Source: Alphaproteobacteria bacterium (GTDB lineage: Bacteria > Pseudomonadota > Alphaproteobacteria > RF32 > CAG-239). Taken from it: a stretch of 64,000 nt of DNA. The stretch spans positions 1 through 64,000 of the forward strand of contig JAFSUB010000013.1 in assembly GCA_017445475.1 (NCBI GenBank), read 5' to 3'. The translations under genes and the position numbers were made by a program. A model generated the notes under the pieces. The model saw only the letters and a list, made by a program, of their open reading frames with translations. It ran no database searches and had not been told where the DNA came from. Below, piece by piece: positions 51,446 to 61,028 of the stretch; position 1 is the first letter of the stretch, and every line of letters starts with the position of its first letter.

Positions 51446-52792
51446 CTATTTCAACCTGTTAATTGTTTCAACAATTCTGGCATATGCGCCAAACACCGTG
51501 CTTTCGTCTTGAGCTTCCACTTTAACTTTCAAAACGGGTTCGGTTCCCGATTTCCGAACAATCACCGAGCCTTCCTTTTTAATTTTTTCTTCTATTGAGG
51601 CAACAACCTCTGCCAATTGCGGTGCATCTGCAACATCCGACAGTTTTTCAAAATTTTCAAACCGAATGTTGCCGGCTTTGAAGGGATATTTTTCAAAAAG
51701 CGGAAAAATATCGCTTGCTTCGCGCCCGTCTTCAGCCAAAGCCAAACAAAAAACAATTGCCGCAATCAAACCATCGCCCGTTCGCGCGTAATCAAGCAAA
51801 ACGATGTGCCCCGATTCCTCGCCGCCGAGACATGCCGCCGTTTGACGCATTTTTTCAATCACATAACGTTCACCAACCGGCGCGCGATAAAAATCAAGCC
51901 CCAATGCGTGCAAATATTTTTCAAGACCAATGTTCGACCAAACGGTTGCCACAACCGCGTTGTTTTTCAGCTTTTTTGCAATGCTTAAATAGGTTGCGAG
52001 AAATGCAATAAGCTGATCGCCCTCAATGCGGTTTCCTTTATTGTCAATCACCACAAGCCTGTCGCCGTCGCCATCGACGGCTATCCCCGCATCAGCGTGG
52101 CTGCCGATAACAACCTGAGATAAAAAATCGGTGTGCTGCGAACCGCAATTTTCGTTAATGTTATACCCGTCGGGCTTATCGGCAAGGGTTATAATGCCGG
52201 CGCCCAATTCTTTGAAAACCTGCGGCATAATTTTCGAAAAAGCCCCGTTTGCGCAATCAACAACAAGGCGAAGTCCTTTGAGCGCCCCCTCGGAAGGCGC
52301 GATCTGTAAAATGCTGTCAATATAGTTTAAAACCGATTTTTTGTCTTTATACACGCGGCCGACTGCCTCGCTTGAAGAGATAAATTTCCTGTCAGATATC
52401 AGCATAGCCTCAATTTTTGCCGTGCGCTCGTCCGAAAACTTGTTTCCCAAAGCGCCGATAAGCTTAATTCCGTTGTCAAAATACGGATTGTGCGATGCCG
52501 TAATCATCACGCCCATATCAACTTTCAAGTCTTGAATTTGAGAAGTCATCAGAGGTGTCGGCACCACTCCCATTTTCACGACATCAACACCCATCGACGT
52601 AAACCCCGCTGTTAAGGCCGCCTCCAACATATAGCTTGAAACGCGCGTGTCTTTACCGATGGCCACACGCTTGGTCGAAACGCAAACATCGCTTGAAAGA
52701 ACCTGCGCCAACCGAAAACAAAATTCCGCCGTCATCGGAAAAACGTTTGCAACGCCTCTGATACCGTCAGTTCCAAAAAGTTGACATGCCAT
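51446..52792 (-). CDS. glmM: Phosphoglucosamine mutase
   Basis: 448 aa from the ATG at 52792 (MACQLFGTDGIRGVAN), preceded by AAAGGAGG; a longer frame to 52855 is not needed. Converts glucosamine-6-phosphate to glucosamine-1-phosphate for peptidoglycan and LPS precursors. Active-site serine loop ITASHNPYFDNGIKL, metal loop DGDGDRLVVID, substrate loop GGEESGHIVL and phosphate loop VRKSGTEPVLKV are all present. Normal length. Located beyond the SOS box, in the same direction as lexA but with its own site. Confidence 0.97.
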   Translation of the reverse strand: MACQLFGTDGIRGVANVFPMTAEFCFRLAQVLSSDVCVSTKRVAIGKDTRVSSYMLEAALTAGFTSMGVDVVKMGVVPTPLMTSQIQDLKVDMGVMITASHNPYFDNGIKLIGALGNKFSDERTAKIEAMLISDRKFISSSEAVGRVYKDKKSVLNYIDSILQIAPSEGALKGLRLVVDCANGAFSKIMPQVFKELGAGIITLADKPDGYNINENCGSQHTDFLSQVVIGSHADAGIAVDGDGDRLVVIDNKGNRIEGDQLIAFLATYLSIAKKLKNNAVVATVWSNIGLEKYLHALGLDFYRAPVGERYVIEKMRQTAACLGGEESGHIVLLDYARTGDGLIAAIVFCLALAEDGREASDIFPLFEKYPFKAGNIRFENFEKLSDVADAPQLAEVVASIEEKIKKEGSVIVRKSGTEPVLKVKVEAQDESTVFGAYARIVETINRLK

Positions 52793-52836
52793 GGCTTTCC
52801 TCCTTTTATCAAAGCAATTTTTTAAAATACTAAAAT

Positions 52837-52868
52837 AAAAGAGAGTCTTTTTCAAGGACTCTCTTTTT
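52837..52868 (-). terminator. Terminator of the outer-membrane barrel gene
   Basis: GAGAGTC (52841-52847) pairs with GACTCTC (52857-52863). On the minus strand a TTTTATTTTA run follows; the plus strand also has a T-run. It lies 20 bp past the stop at 52888. Confidence 0.82.
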
Positions 52869-52887
52869 GTTTTGCTCGTCTTTTATA

Positions 52888-53460
52888 TTAGAAAACGTAA
52901 CGAATACCGCCGTAAACTTCCTGTGCAGAAGCGTCAGAATTGTGCGGATTGTTGAAATCATAATAACGATAACCGAGATCAACATTGAAACGATTTGTAA
53001 CTTTCAAAGACAAACCGCCGCCCAAAGACCACGTAAACTTGGTTGTGTCCCAGCCATATCTGAAATCAGCTGCCGTATCTAAACTGTCATATTTGACTTT
53101 TGTTGCACCAAGACCACCGCCGACATAAGGCGTCCACCAATTGTAAGGCAGAATATCATAGTAAACATTAAACATATATGAATACGTTTTCAAATCTCTT
53201 TTATGATAAGCAAGGCTATCATCTTTTATGCTTTTACGCCAAACATATTCAAGTTCTGCTCTTAAATATTCATAGCGATAACCCAAAGCACCCGAAAGCA
53301 TCAAACGATTTTTATCCAAGTCGCCCTGAATTTTTTTGATGTCGTGTTGCACAACGCCACCGCGAAGAGCCGCATAAATGCCGTCGCATTCTGCATTTGC
53401 TTTACCGGCAAAAGCCGCAAATACGGCAATCAAAGAAGTTGTCAGTAACAATTTTTTCAT
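52888..53460 (-). CDS. Outer-membrane beta-barrel protein (OmpA/OmpW-like, 8-stranded)
   Basis: 190 aa. Signal peptide about 1-23 (ends ANA). Mature protein consists of alternating hydrophobic/polar strands rich in Tyr and Gly and ends YGGIRYVF, with the C-terminal Phe needed for BAM-dependent insertion. Motifs such as WWTPYVGGGLGATKV, WSLGGGLSLKV and VDLGYRYYDF fit the porin-like barrel of Rickettsia/Anaplasma-type surface antigens and other alphaproteobacterial OMPs. Function as pore or adhesin unknown. Strong terminator follows. Confidence 0.88.
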   Translation of the reverse strand: MKKLLLTTSLIAVFAAFAGKANAECDGIYAALRGGVVQHDIKKIQGDLDKNRLMLSGALGYRYEYLRAELEYVWRKSIKDDSLAYHKRDLKTYSYMFNVYYDILPYNWWTPYVGGGLGATKVKYDSLDTAADFRYGWDTTKFTWSLGGGLSLKVTNRFNVDLGYRYYDFNNPHNSDASAQEVYGGIRYVF

Positions 53461-53553
53461 GAATTTAAACTCCTCCTAAAAAATTAAATTCAGGCCTATT
53501 GTGGGTTGAAATTACTTAAAATATCTTTAACAAAGCAAAACTTTTAAAAAAGA

Positions 53554-53582
53554 TTGCTTTTTATTTCAAGATTGTGTAGTGT
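53554..53582 (+). promoter_or_regulatory. Candidate rnpB promoter
   Basis: TTGCTT (53554-53559), 17-base spacer, TAGTGT (53577-53582); RNase P RNA starts about 7 bases later. Confidence 0.55.
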
Positions 53583-53588
53583 GATTTT

Positions 53589-53984
53589 CGGGTGGCCGGA
53601 TGGCCGCGCGGCGGAAGGGAAAATCCGTTTGCGAGGAAAGTCCGGGCTTCATGGAAACAAGATACCGGATAACTTCCGGCCGAAGCGATTCGAGGGAAAG
53701 CGCCACAGAAAATTACCGCCGAAGCATGTTCTTCGGTAAGGTTGAAAAGGCGAGGTAAGAGCTCACCGCCGTCATAGCAATATGGCGGGCATCAGGCAAG
53801 CCCTATCTGATGTAAGACCAAATGAGGTGTATCGGGAATTTTCCCGACGGAGCGTTTCCACTCCGTCCAAAGGTAGGTCGCACGAGCAAATCGGCAACGG
53901 TTTGCCAAGATGAATGGCCATCGAGGCTATCTTTGCTTTTGCAAAGCAATGGCTTTGAACAGAACCCGGCTTACAGGCCACCAG
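53589..53984 (+). ncRNA. rnpB: RNase P RNA (class A)
   Basis: Catalytic RNA that matures tRNA 5' ends. P1 is formed by GGTGGCC (53591-53597) and GGCCACC (53976-53982). Universally conserved blocks are present: GAGGAAAGTCCGGGCT at about 53632, ACAGAAAATTACCGCC at about 53705, GAGCTCACCG at about 53759, and the 3' block AGAACCCGGCTTACAG at about 53960. Length near 395 nt is normal for type A. Ends about 30 bp before the lpxC start. Confidence 0.96.
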
Positions 53985-54013
53985 TTTTATTTTTTGGAGA
54001 TAAAAAAAAGAAA

Positions 54014-54856
54014 ATGAAACAGAAAACACTTCTCAAACCGCTTGAAATAAAAGGAATCGGGTTACACAGCGGCAGACAGACCACCGTCAAAATCAAACCG
54101 GCAGATGAAAACACCGGTATATTGTTTGAAAAAGACGGCGTGCGCATGAAAGCCTTATATCAAAATGTAAAAGACACACAAAACTGCACGTTGCTCGAAA
54201 AAGATGGCGTTCAAATTTCAACAATCGAGCATTTGATGGCAACTTTATGTGTTTTGGGCATTGACAACGCGCTGATTGAATGCTCAAGCACCGAACTGCC
54301 CATTTTAGACGGCAGCGCCAAAGAAATTTTAACCTGTTTTGAAAATGCGCACCTTCAAACGCAAAAAGCTCCAAAGCGTTTTTTGAAAGTTATGAAGTCT
54401 GTTTCTTTTAAAGACGACAAAGGCAATTTTATTGAACTCTGCCCTCCAAAAAATGAAAATTTGCATATATATTTCAAAATAGAATTCCCCTCAAAAATCG
54501 TCGGCACACAGATTTTTGACGGCGACATTACAAAAGACATTTTTGCCTCAAAAATTGCGCCTTGTCGCACTTTCTGCGAAAAATATCAGATTGACTACTT
54601 GCGCACACTGGGCCTGATTAAAGGAGGAAGTTTGGACAATGCCGTTGTTTTGGACGGCGAAAAAATCTTAAATGAAGGCGGTTTTCGTCTTCAAGATGAG
54701 TGTGTCGGCCACAAGGTGCTTGACCTTGTGGGCGATTTATACACTTCGGGCTATGCGCTGCTTGCTGATGTCAAGGCTTATAAAACGGGGCATTACCACA
54801 ACAATATGGTTTTAAGAAACCTTTTTGAAACAACAGATAACTACGAAATTTTGTAA
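54014..54856 (+). CDS. lpxC: UDP-3-O-acyl-N-acetylglucosamine deacetylase
   Basis: 280 aa from the ATG at 54014; an earlier in-frame ATG lies inside the RNase P RNA gene and is rejected. Committed zinc enzyme of lipid A synthesis. Zinc ligands: His73 in IEHLMATL, His233 and Asp237 in GHKVLDLVGD; catalytic His260 in KTGHYHNN; catalytic Glu72 beside His73. Typical length 300 or a little less. Shows that the cell makes LPS. Followed 15 bp later by bamD. Confidence 0.96.
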   Translation: MKQKTLLKPLEIKGIGLHSGRQTTVKIKPADENTGILFEKDGVRMKALYQNVKDTQNCTLLEKDGVQISTIEHLMATLCVLGIDNALIECSSTELPILDGSAKEILTCFENAHLQTQKAPKRFLKVMKSVSFKDDKGNFIELCPPKNENLHIYFKIEFPSKIVGTQIFDGDITKDIFASKIAPCRTFCEKYQIDYLRTLGLIKGGSLDNAVVLDGEKILNEGGFRLQDECVGHKVLDLVGDLYTSGYALLADVKAYKTGHYHNNMVLRNLFETTDNYEIL

Positions 54857-54871
54857 AAAGGAAAGAAAAAA

Positions 54872-55609
54872 ATGAAAAGAGTTTTGATTGTTTTATGCTT
54901 ATCGCTCGGTGTTATACTCGGCGGCTGCGCCTCAAAAAAAGAGGACACAAGCTTAATGTCGCCCGAGCTGTTATACACCAAGGGCTACCGCCGTTTGATA
55001 AAACACAAATACAAACAGGCAGCCGAATATTTTGAAAGAATCGAGATTGAACACCCTTATTCCAAATGGGCGGTTAAGGCAAAATTGATGGGCGCTTATG
55101 CACACTACAAAAAAGAAAGTTATGATGATGCGGTCATGAGCTTAGAGCGTTTCATCAAATTCCACCCCGGCAATGACAACATCGCGTATGCTTACTATTT
55201 AAGGGGCATTTGCTATTACGACCAAATCAGCACTTCGGATAAAGACCAATCAAACACGCAAAAAGCGCAAGATGCTTTAGGTGCGGTTACCGCGCTTTTC
55301 CCAAACACGGAATATGCCGAAGATGCCCTCAAAAAACTCAACTTAACTTACGAATACCAAGCCGGTCAAGAAATGGAAATCGGCCGTTATTATTTAAACA
55401 ACGGCAGTTATTTGTCAGCCTTAAACCGTTTTCAAACGGTGGTTGAAAAATATCAAACAACCCCGCACATTGAAGAAGCGCTTTACCGCGAAGTGGAAAT
55501 ATACACCTTGCTTGGCTTAACCCGCGAAGCCAAAAAGGCAGCCAAAGTGTTAAATTTGAACTATCCCGACAGTTCATGGAATAAAAAGGCGCAAAAACTG
55601 ATTAAATAA
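54872..55609 (+). CDS. bamD: Outer membrane assembly lipoprotein BamD
   Basis: 245 aa; AAAGGA upstream. Lipobox LGGC with Cys about residue 19. The mature part is TPR-rich (five tetratricopeptide units, beginning LYTKGYRRLIKHKYKQAAEYF; the phrase YAYYLRGICYYDQIS is a BamD hallmark). Part of the BAM complex that folds outer-membrane barrels. Gene order lpxC-bamD-recN is standard in alphaproteobacteria. Confidence 0.95.
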   Translation: MKRVLIVLCLSLGVILGGCASKKEDTSLMSPELLYTKGYRRLIKHKYKQAAEYFERIEIEHPYSKWAVKAKLMGAYAHYKKESYDDAVMSLERFIKFHPGNDNIAYAYYLRGICYYDQISTSDKDQSNTQKAQDALGAVTALFPNTEYAEDALKKLNLTYEYQAGQEMEIGRYYLNNGSYLSALNRFQTVVEKYQTTPHIEEALYREVEIYTLLGLTREAKKAAKVLNLNYPDSSWNKKAQKLIK

Positions 55610-55614
55610 GAAAA

Positions 55615-57288
55615 ATGTTAACGCGCCTTCTCATTTCAAACGTTGTCTTAATCGAAAAGCTTGAGCTTGATTTTTCAAGCGGGCTCACGATATTTTCGGG
55701 TGAAACGGGCGCGGGCAAATCCATTTTGCTTGAAAGCTTGGGCTTTCTCTTGGGCGCACGTGCCGAAACGGATATGATCAGGCAAAATGCCGATAAAATG
55801 AGCGTAACGGGTGTTTTTGACATTTCAAACAGACAAAGCCCCGTCTTCGACATATTGCGCGAAAATGAAATTTTGCTTGAAAAAGATGAAGACATCATCA
55901 TCAAGCGCAGCCTTGATAAAAGCGGCAAAGGCAAAATTTTAATCAACGACACACCTGTCAGCTTGAAGCTTTTAAGGCAAATTTGCCTCAATCTTGTTGA
56001 AATTCATGGACAATTTGACAGTCAAGGCTTGCTCGATTCTTCAACCCACATTGATGTTTTGGATTGCTTCGGTGCCAACCAAAACGAACGATTGACAGTT
56101 AAAAACAATTTCAATGCCTTAAAAGACATTGAAAAAAGATTGAGTGTTGCGCTTGCCTTAAATGCGCAATGTGCGCAGGAAGAACAAACGCTTTTGCACT
56201 ATAAAACAGAGCTTGAAAACATCAATGCGCAAAAAGGCGAAGAAGAAACCTTAAGCAGCAAGCGCACAGAAGCGATGATGGGCGAAAAACTGGTGGAAAA
56301 TTTCAATGCGGCATACGGCGCACTTGAAGGGCAAGGTTTGGCGGCAAACATCAGACATGCCCTTTCGGCGCTTGATAAAATCAACCGTCTCACAAACGGC
56401 AAATATCAAAACATTTCCGAAACTTTAGACGGCGCGCTTATTGAGCTTGACGAGGCAACCGCGCAAATTGAAAAAGCCTCGTCGGAAATTTCGTTAAACG
56501 CAACTGAAACCGACGCAATCGAAGAACGGCTTTTTGCTTTAAGAGCGCTTGCACGAAAACACGCCTGCAACGTTGATGAATTGCCCGATGTTTTAAAAAC
56601 CATCAACCAAAAGCTTTCATCACTTAAGCAAAACAGCGATGAGATTATTTTCCTTCAAAAAGAAATGATTTCCGCCAAAGAAGCATATCTTCAAAGCGCG
56701 GCGATTTTGCGGCAAAAAAGATTAAACGCGGCCAAACTTCTTGAAACAAGTGTTCAAAGCGAACTTTCGTTTTTAAGGCTCGACAAAGCCCGCTTTCGCG
56801 TGCGCGTTGAGCCTTCAGACGATGTGCATTTAACCGAAAAAGGCACCGACAGTGTTGTCTTTGAAGTTTCAACCAATACCGGCCAGCCGTTTGGCGCATT
56901 AAACAAAATTGCTTCAGGCGGCGAACTTGCGCGCTTTATGCTTGCCTTAAAGGTTCATCTGGCACAAAGTTCGGGCGTTGAAACACTCATTTTTGACGAG
57001 ATAGACAGCGGTGTCGGCGGCAGTGCGGCCGAAGCTGTCGGCAATCGCCTATCAAAACTTTCCAAAACCGTTCAAGTGATGGCCGTAACACATTCGCCGC
57101 AGGTTGCAGCCTTTAGCGACACCCATTTTAAGGTCAGCAAACAAACCATCAATCAAACAACAATAACCGAAGTTCAGAAACTCTCTCAACTTGAGAAAAA
57201 AGAAGAAATCGCGCGTATGATTTCAGGCGAAAAAATTTCAAACGAGGCGCGCGCCGCCGCCGACATCTTAATCAAACCTGCTTCTTAA
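55615..57288 (+). CDS. recN: DNA repair protein RecN
   Basis: 557 aa. SMC-like ATPase for double-strand break repair. Walker A GETGAGKSILLE near residue 30, central coiled coil (about 160-370), ABC signature ASGGELARFMLALK near 434, Walker B TLIFDEIDSGVGG near 460, then VTHSPQVAA. Five bp after bamD. No LexA box is seen directly upstream, as expected for an internal operon gene. Confidence 0.97.
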   Translation: MLTRLLISNVVLIEKLELDFSSGLTIFSGETGAGKSILLESLGFLLGARAETDMIRQNADKMSVTGVFDISNRQSPVFDILRENEILLEKDEDIIIKRSLDKSGKGKILINDTPVSLKLLRQICLNLVEIHGQFDSQGLLDSSTHIDVLDCFGANQNERLTVKNNFNALKDIEKRLSVALALNAQCAQEEQTLLHYKTELENINAQKGEEETLSSKRTEAMMGEKLVENFNAAYGALEGQGLAANIRHALSALDKINRLTNGKYQNISETLDGALIELDEATAQIEKASSEISLNATETDAIEERLFALRALARKHACNVDELPDVLKTINQKLSSLKQNSDEIIFLQKEMISAKEAYLQSAAILRQKRLNAAKLLETSVQSELSFLRLDKARFRVRVEPSDDVHLTEKGTDSVVFEVSTNTGQPFGALNKIASGGELARFMLALKVHLAQSSGVETLIFDEIDSGVGGSAAEAVGNRLSKLSKTVQVMAVTHSPQVAAFSDTHFKVSKQTINQTTITEVQKLSQLEKKEEIARMISGEKISNEARAAADILIKPAS

Positions 57289-57292
57289 AGCT

Positions 57293-58081
57293 TCACGGCT
57301 TAATAATGATTTGTTCAATGTTGGTTGCAAGCCCCGTTGCGTCATCTGTCTCAAACAAAACGGCGCAAAGTGTTCCTGCCCCTTTTGAAGGAACAAGCCT
57401 TTCCGGCGGATATTTTCGGCAAAGACGCGCAATCGGCGCCGGCTCTTCAAAACCCAAAACCGAATCATAATCACCGCACATACCGACATCTGTCATATAC
57501 GCCGTGCCTTTTTTCAAAATTGAGGCATCAGCGGTCGGAACATGCGTATGTGTGCCGAAAACAGCGGAAACGCGACCGTCGAAATAGTGCGCAAATGAAA
57601 TTTTTTCAGACGTCGCTTCGGCGTGAATATCAACCATAATCGCATCAACACCTCTTTTCATCTGATAGGTTTTAAGCACATTTTCAAGTGCCTTAACCGG
57701 ACAATCGAGCGCTTCCATAAACACGCGCCCCATCACTTGAGCGACAAGCAGTTTTTTACCATTTAAAAGTTCGAAAACGCTAAAGCCGAAACCGGCCGTG
57801 CCTTCGGGATAATTCAGCGGCCGAACAATGCGTTTGTTCTCGCCCAAAAAAGGGATAATCTCTTGTTGGTCAAAAACATGATTTCCTGTTGTAATCACAT
57901 CACAACCCGCCTCAAACAGATCGCGGCAAATACTTGGTGTTAAGCCAAAACCGTGCGCCGCATTTTCACCGTTAACAACAACCGCATCAAGTTTTAAGCT
58001 TTGGCGAAGTGCCTTAATGTTTTTGACAACGGCCTCGCGCCCCGGCCTGCCGACCACATCACCGCAATATAAAACTTTCAT
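57293..58081 (-). CDS. YmdB-family metallophosphoesterase
   Basis: 262 aa. Phosphodiesterase-like fold with binuclear metal site: CGDVVGRPGREAV, VVNGENAAHGFG, TTGNHVFDQ, VDIHAEATSEK and GTHTHVPTAD contain all expected Asp, Asn and His ligands. Bacillus YmdB cleaves 2',3'-cyclic nucleotides; the substrate here is not known. Ends 4 bp from the recN stop (convergent) and starts divergently from parE with a 152-bp gap. Confidence 0.93.
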   Translation of the reverse strand: MKVLYCGDVVGRPGREAVVKNIKALRQSLKLDAVVVNGENAAHGFGLTPSICRDLFEAGCDVITTGNHVFDQQEIIPFLGENKRIVRPLNYPEGTAGFGFSVFELLNGKKLLVAQVMGRVFMEALDCPVKALENVLKTYQMKRGVDAIMVDIHAEATSEKISFAHYFDGRVSAVFGTHTHVPTADASILKKGTAYMTDVGMCGDYDSVLGFEEPAPIARLCRKYPPERLVPSKGAGTLCAVLFETDDATGLATNIEQIIIKP

Positions 58082-58233
58082 ACTTAAAACCTTTCTTTTT
58101 TAAAAATTACCTTTAGCATCCCGCCAAAGGCTTGTCAAGAGAGCAAAAAGCTTTTGATTCTTTTTGATTTTAGCTTGTGCAAACAAAAAAAAAGAGATAA
58201 GACAATGAAAATATAAAGCAACAGGAAAAATAA

Positions 58234-60222
58234 ATGGCAGATTTATTTGAAACAAATTTAGCCCCGAAAGAACAATACAGCGCTCAAGATATTGATGTTT
58301 TAGAGGGGTTAGAGCCGGTGCGTTATCGCCCCGGAATGTATATTGGCGGAACAGACGAAACGGCACTTCATCATTTGGTTGCCGAAATTTTAGACAACTC
58401 GATGGACGAAGCAGTTGCCGGTTTTGCAAACCACATTGATGTTTTCGTGCACGAAGGCAATTCAATCACAATTTCCGACAACGGGCGTGGCATTCCGGTT
58501 GACAAACACCCGAAATATCCCGATAAATCTGCTTTGGAAGTCATTTTAACAACACTTCACTCGGGCGGCAAATTCACCAATTCGGTTTATAAAGTCTCCG
58601 GCGGGCTTCACGGCGTCGGCCTGTCGATTGTCAACGCCCTCTCATCAGAGCTTATCGTTGAAGTTGCGCGCGACAAAAAACTTTACCGTCAAACATATTC
58701 CAAAGGCAAACCCATCACACCTTTAGAATTTGTTTCAAACGTGCCAAACAGACGCGGCACGTCAATCACATTCACACCGGATGTTGAAATTTTCGGCGCT
58801 TCATCAAAGTTCAACGCCGCCCGTGTTTATCGTATGGCACGTTCAAAAGCCTTTTTGTTTAAGGGTGTCAAAATCAACTGGGGGTGTGATGAAGCCGCAA
58901 GAAGCGATGACGAAACGTTGCCGCTTGAAGCACAGCTTCATTATCCGAACGGTCTGAAAGATTTTTTAAATTTTCAAATCGGAAGTCGCACCACAATCAA
59001 CCGCAAAATGTTTTCCGGCGAGCAAGATTTTGCGGGCGGAGAGGGACGTGTTGAATGGGCAATCACATGGCCTTTAGATGAAAACGGGTTCACCTATTCT
59101 TATTGCAACACCGTGATAACACCTTTCGGCGGCACACATGAACAGGGTTTCAAATCGGCGCTTTTAAAAAGCCTCAAAGAATATGCCGACATGGCCGGTG
59201 TCAAAAAGGCCGCAACAGTTACGGCCGAAGACTTTTTATCCGACAGCGCCCTAATGCTTTCGGTTTTCATCACCGATCCTCAATTTCAAGGGCAAACAAA
59301 AGATAAACTCACCTCAAGCAAAGCCGTGCGCTTGGTTGAAACAGCCGTTAAAGATGCCTTTGACCATTATCTTTCAACCGATCCGGAAAATGCGGCCGCT
59401 TTGCTTGAGTATGTTGTTGCCAAAGCCGAGCTTCGAAAAAAACGCAAGGAAGAAAAGGTTCAGCTCAGAAAAACCCCAACCAAAAAATTAAGACTCCCCG
59501 GAAAATTGGCAGATTGCTCAAAGGCGGCGGCCGAAGACACCGAAATTTTCATTGTTGAGGGTGATTCTGCGGGCGGTTCGGCCAAACAAGGGCGCGATCG
59601 TGTCACGCAAGCAATTTTGCCTTTAAGAGGAAAAATCTTAAACGTCGCAAGCGCAAGCTTGGAAAAAATCACACAAAATCAAGAAATTAAAGACTTAATT
59701 GAGGCTTTGGGCTGCGGCATTAAAGATGACTACAAGCAAGAAAATCTGCGCTATGAGCGTGTCATTATTATGACCGATGCCGATGTTGACGGTGCGCACA
59801 TCACATCGCTTTTAATGACATTTTTCTATTCTCATATGCCAAAACTGATTGAAGAAGGGCATTTGTTCATCGCAACACCGCCGCTTTATAAAATCGTTCT
59901 CGGCGGCAAAAACTATTACGCGCTCGATGACGAGCAAAAAGATAAAATCTTAAAACGCTATGCAAAAACAAATTCAAAACCGGACATCAGTCGTTTTAAG
60001 GGCTTGGGTGAAATGAGCGCCCAACAGCTCAAAGAAACGACGATGGATAAAAACAACCGCATGCTGCTCAAGGTAACGCTTCCGTCAACAAACACCGAAG
60101 AAGGCAAAGAAGAGGCTTTTGCAACCAGAAGACAAGTTGAGCGCCTGATGGGCAAAAATCCGGAACTTCGTTTTCAGTTCATCATTGAACACGCCAAATT
60201 TGCCGAAAATCTGGACATCTAA
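58234..60222 (+). CDS. parE: DNA topoisomerase IV subunit B
   Basis: 662 aa. GHKL ATPase that with ParC decatenates chromosomes. GMYIGGTDETALHHLVAEILDNS-like Bergerat fold (about 30-55), GRGIPVDKHPKYP, HSGGKFTNSVYKVSGGLHGV, TOPRIM domain with EGDSAGGSAKQGR and TDADVDGAHI, and a C-terminal RFKGLGEMSAQQL. The N-terminus, and ALHHLVAEILDNSMDEAVAG, favour ParE over GyrB. GyrB would normally be longer (about 800 aa). Confidence 0.94.
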   Translation: MADLFETNLAPKEQYSAQDIDVLEGLEPVRYRPGMYIGGTDETALHHLVAEILDNSMDEAVAGFANHIDVFVHEGNSITISDNGRGIPVDKHPKYPDKSALEVILTTLHSGGKFTNSVYKVSGGLHGVGLSIVNALSSELIVEVARDKKLYRQTYSKGKPITPLEFVSNVPNRRGTSITFTPDVEIFGASSKFNAARVYRMARSKAFLFKGVKINWGCDEAARSDDETLPLEAQLHYPNGLKDFLNFQIGSRTTINRKMFSGEQDFAGGEGRVEWAITWPLDENGFTYSYCNTVITPFGGTHEQGFKSALLKSLKEYADMAGVKKAATVTAEDFLSDSALMLSVFITDPQFQGQTKDKLTSSKAVRLVETAVKDAFDHYLSTDPENAAALLEYVVAKAELRKKRKEEKVQLRKTPTKKLRLPGKLADCSKAAAEDTEIFIVEGDSAGGSAKQGRDRVTQAILPLRGKILNVASASLEKITQNQEIKDLIEALGCGIKDDYKQENLRYERVIIMTDADVDGAHITSLLMTFFYSHMPKLIEEGHLFIATPPLYKIVLGGKNYYALDDEQKDKILKRYAKTNSKPDISRFKGLGEMSAQQLKETTMDKNNRMLLKVTLPSTNTEEGKEEAFATRRQVERLMGKNPELRFQFIIEHAKFAENLDI

Positions 60223-60233
60223 CTGTAAAAAAA

Positions 60234-60264
60234 CAAAAAACCTCGGAAGAACCGAGGCTTTTTT
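60234..60264. terminator. Bidirectional terminator between parE and the 188-aa gene
   Basis: CCTCGG / CCGAGG stem, AAGAA loop, A-run before and CTTTTTT after, so it works for both convergent genes. Confidence 0.85.
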
Positions 60265-60280
60265 GCTACTTTCCATGCAG

Positions 60281-60847
60281 TTATTCGAAAGACATACGCT
60301 CGAAATACCTCCTGCACAGCTCATACAAGCACCATGGCACAGACCCGACCTTTACATACCGTTTGTTCCAAATGTCATAGAGTTTCCTCTGCACATCGTG
60401 CATGTCTCTTTTGGTCTGGAAATAGTCCCCAAAGTGCGCCAAAATATACCGACACACTTCTTCGTCATCGAGCGCCAGAAAAGCACCCAACTTCCAGCCC
60501 GTAATGTCAAGCAGACGAACCCTGCCGTCAAAGGCAACGCCGAACTTGAAAACGGCAAAGGTAAACTCCTGAATCTGCGGCCACTGATAAAGATACCTGT
60601 CTTTATCGTGGGCCCCCTGAAAATCTTTGAAGAATCGCCCCAAAGACTCAAGAGCCGTCTTATTGGCTTCACAAAAGGCCAAAAAATTGTCGGCCCTACG
60701 AAGCTCGTCAACTTCAAGAACATCCTGCTCATCAATGTCCTTTTCAAAGGCGTCAACCGCCGCCTGAATAAGGATTTTTACATTTTTTTTGTGCGCTTCG
60801 GGCGCAAATGCGGAACGCTGATAGTTCCAATTAATGATCTGTTCCAT
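60281..60847 (-). CDS. Cytoplasmic protein of unknown function
   Basis: 188 aa. No signal peptide or membrane segment; helical, aromatic-rich (YLYQWPQIQEFTFAVFKFG, YDIWNKRYVKVGSVPWCLYE). No family recognised and no clear ribosome binding site before the ATG. Codon use looks like that of the housekeeping genes nearby and the gene has a shared terminator, so it is probably real. Confidence 0.55.
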   Translation of the reverse strand: MEQIINWNYQRSAFAPEAHKKNVKILIQAAVDAFEKDIDEQDVLEVDELRRADNFLAFCEANKTALESLGRFFKDFQGAHDKDRYLYQWPQIQEFTFAVFKFGVAFDGRVRLLDITGWKLGAFLALDDEEVCRYILAHFGDYFQTKRDMHDVQRKLYDIWNKRYVKVGSVPWCLYELCRRYFERMSFE

Positions 60848-60944
60848 ATAATAATGTGTTAATGGTTAATTCTGCCCCAAAGATATCTCTTTTAGAAAAA
60901 TTTGTCAAGAACTATTTTTAAGTTTAAAAGATAAAGAAAAAAAG

Positions 60945-60972
60945 TTGCATTCAAAAGAAAATGTGTTATAGA
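60945..60972 (+). promoter_or_regulatory. Candidate promoter of the pyruvate:ferredoxin oxidoreductase gene
   Basis: TTGCAT (60945-60950), 16-base spacer, TATAGA (60967-60972), 56 bases upstream of the ATG. Confidence 0.5.
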
Positions 60973-61028
60973 AAAGCCAGATAAAAAATTTTTAAGCATG
61001 CACAATTGCTTTTTATGAGGAAAACGAA

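Noticed and set aside
53822-54013. N-terminal extension of LpxC by 64 residues
   Set aside because: It lies within the RNase P RNA gene; LpxC homology starts at the ATG at 54014.
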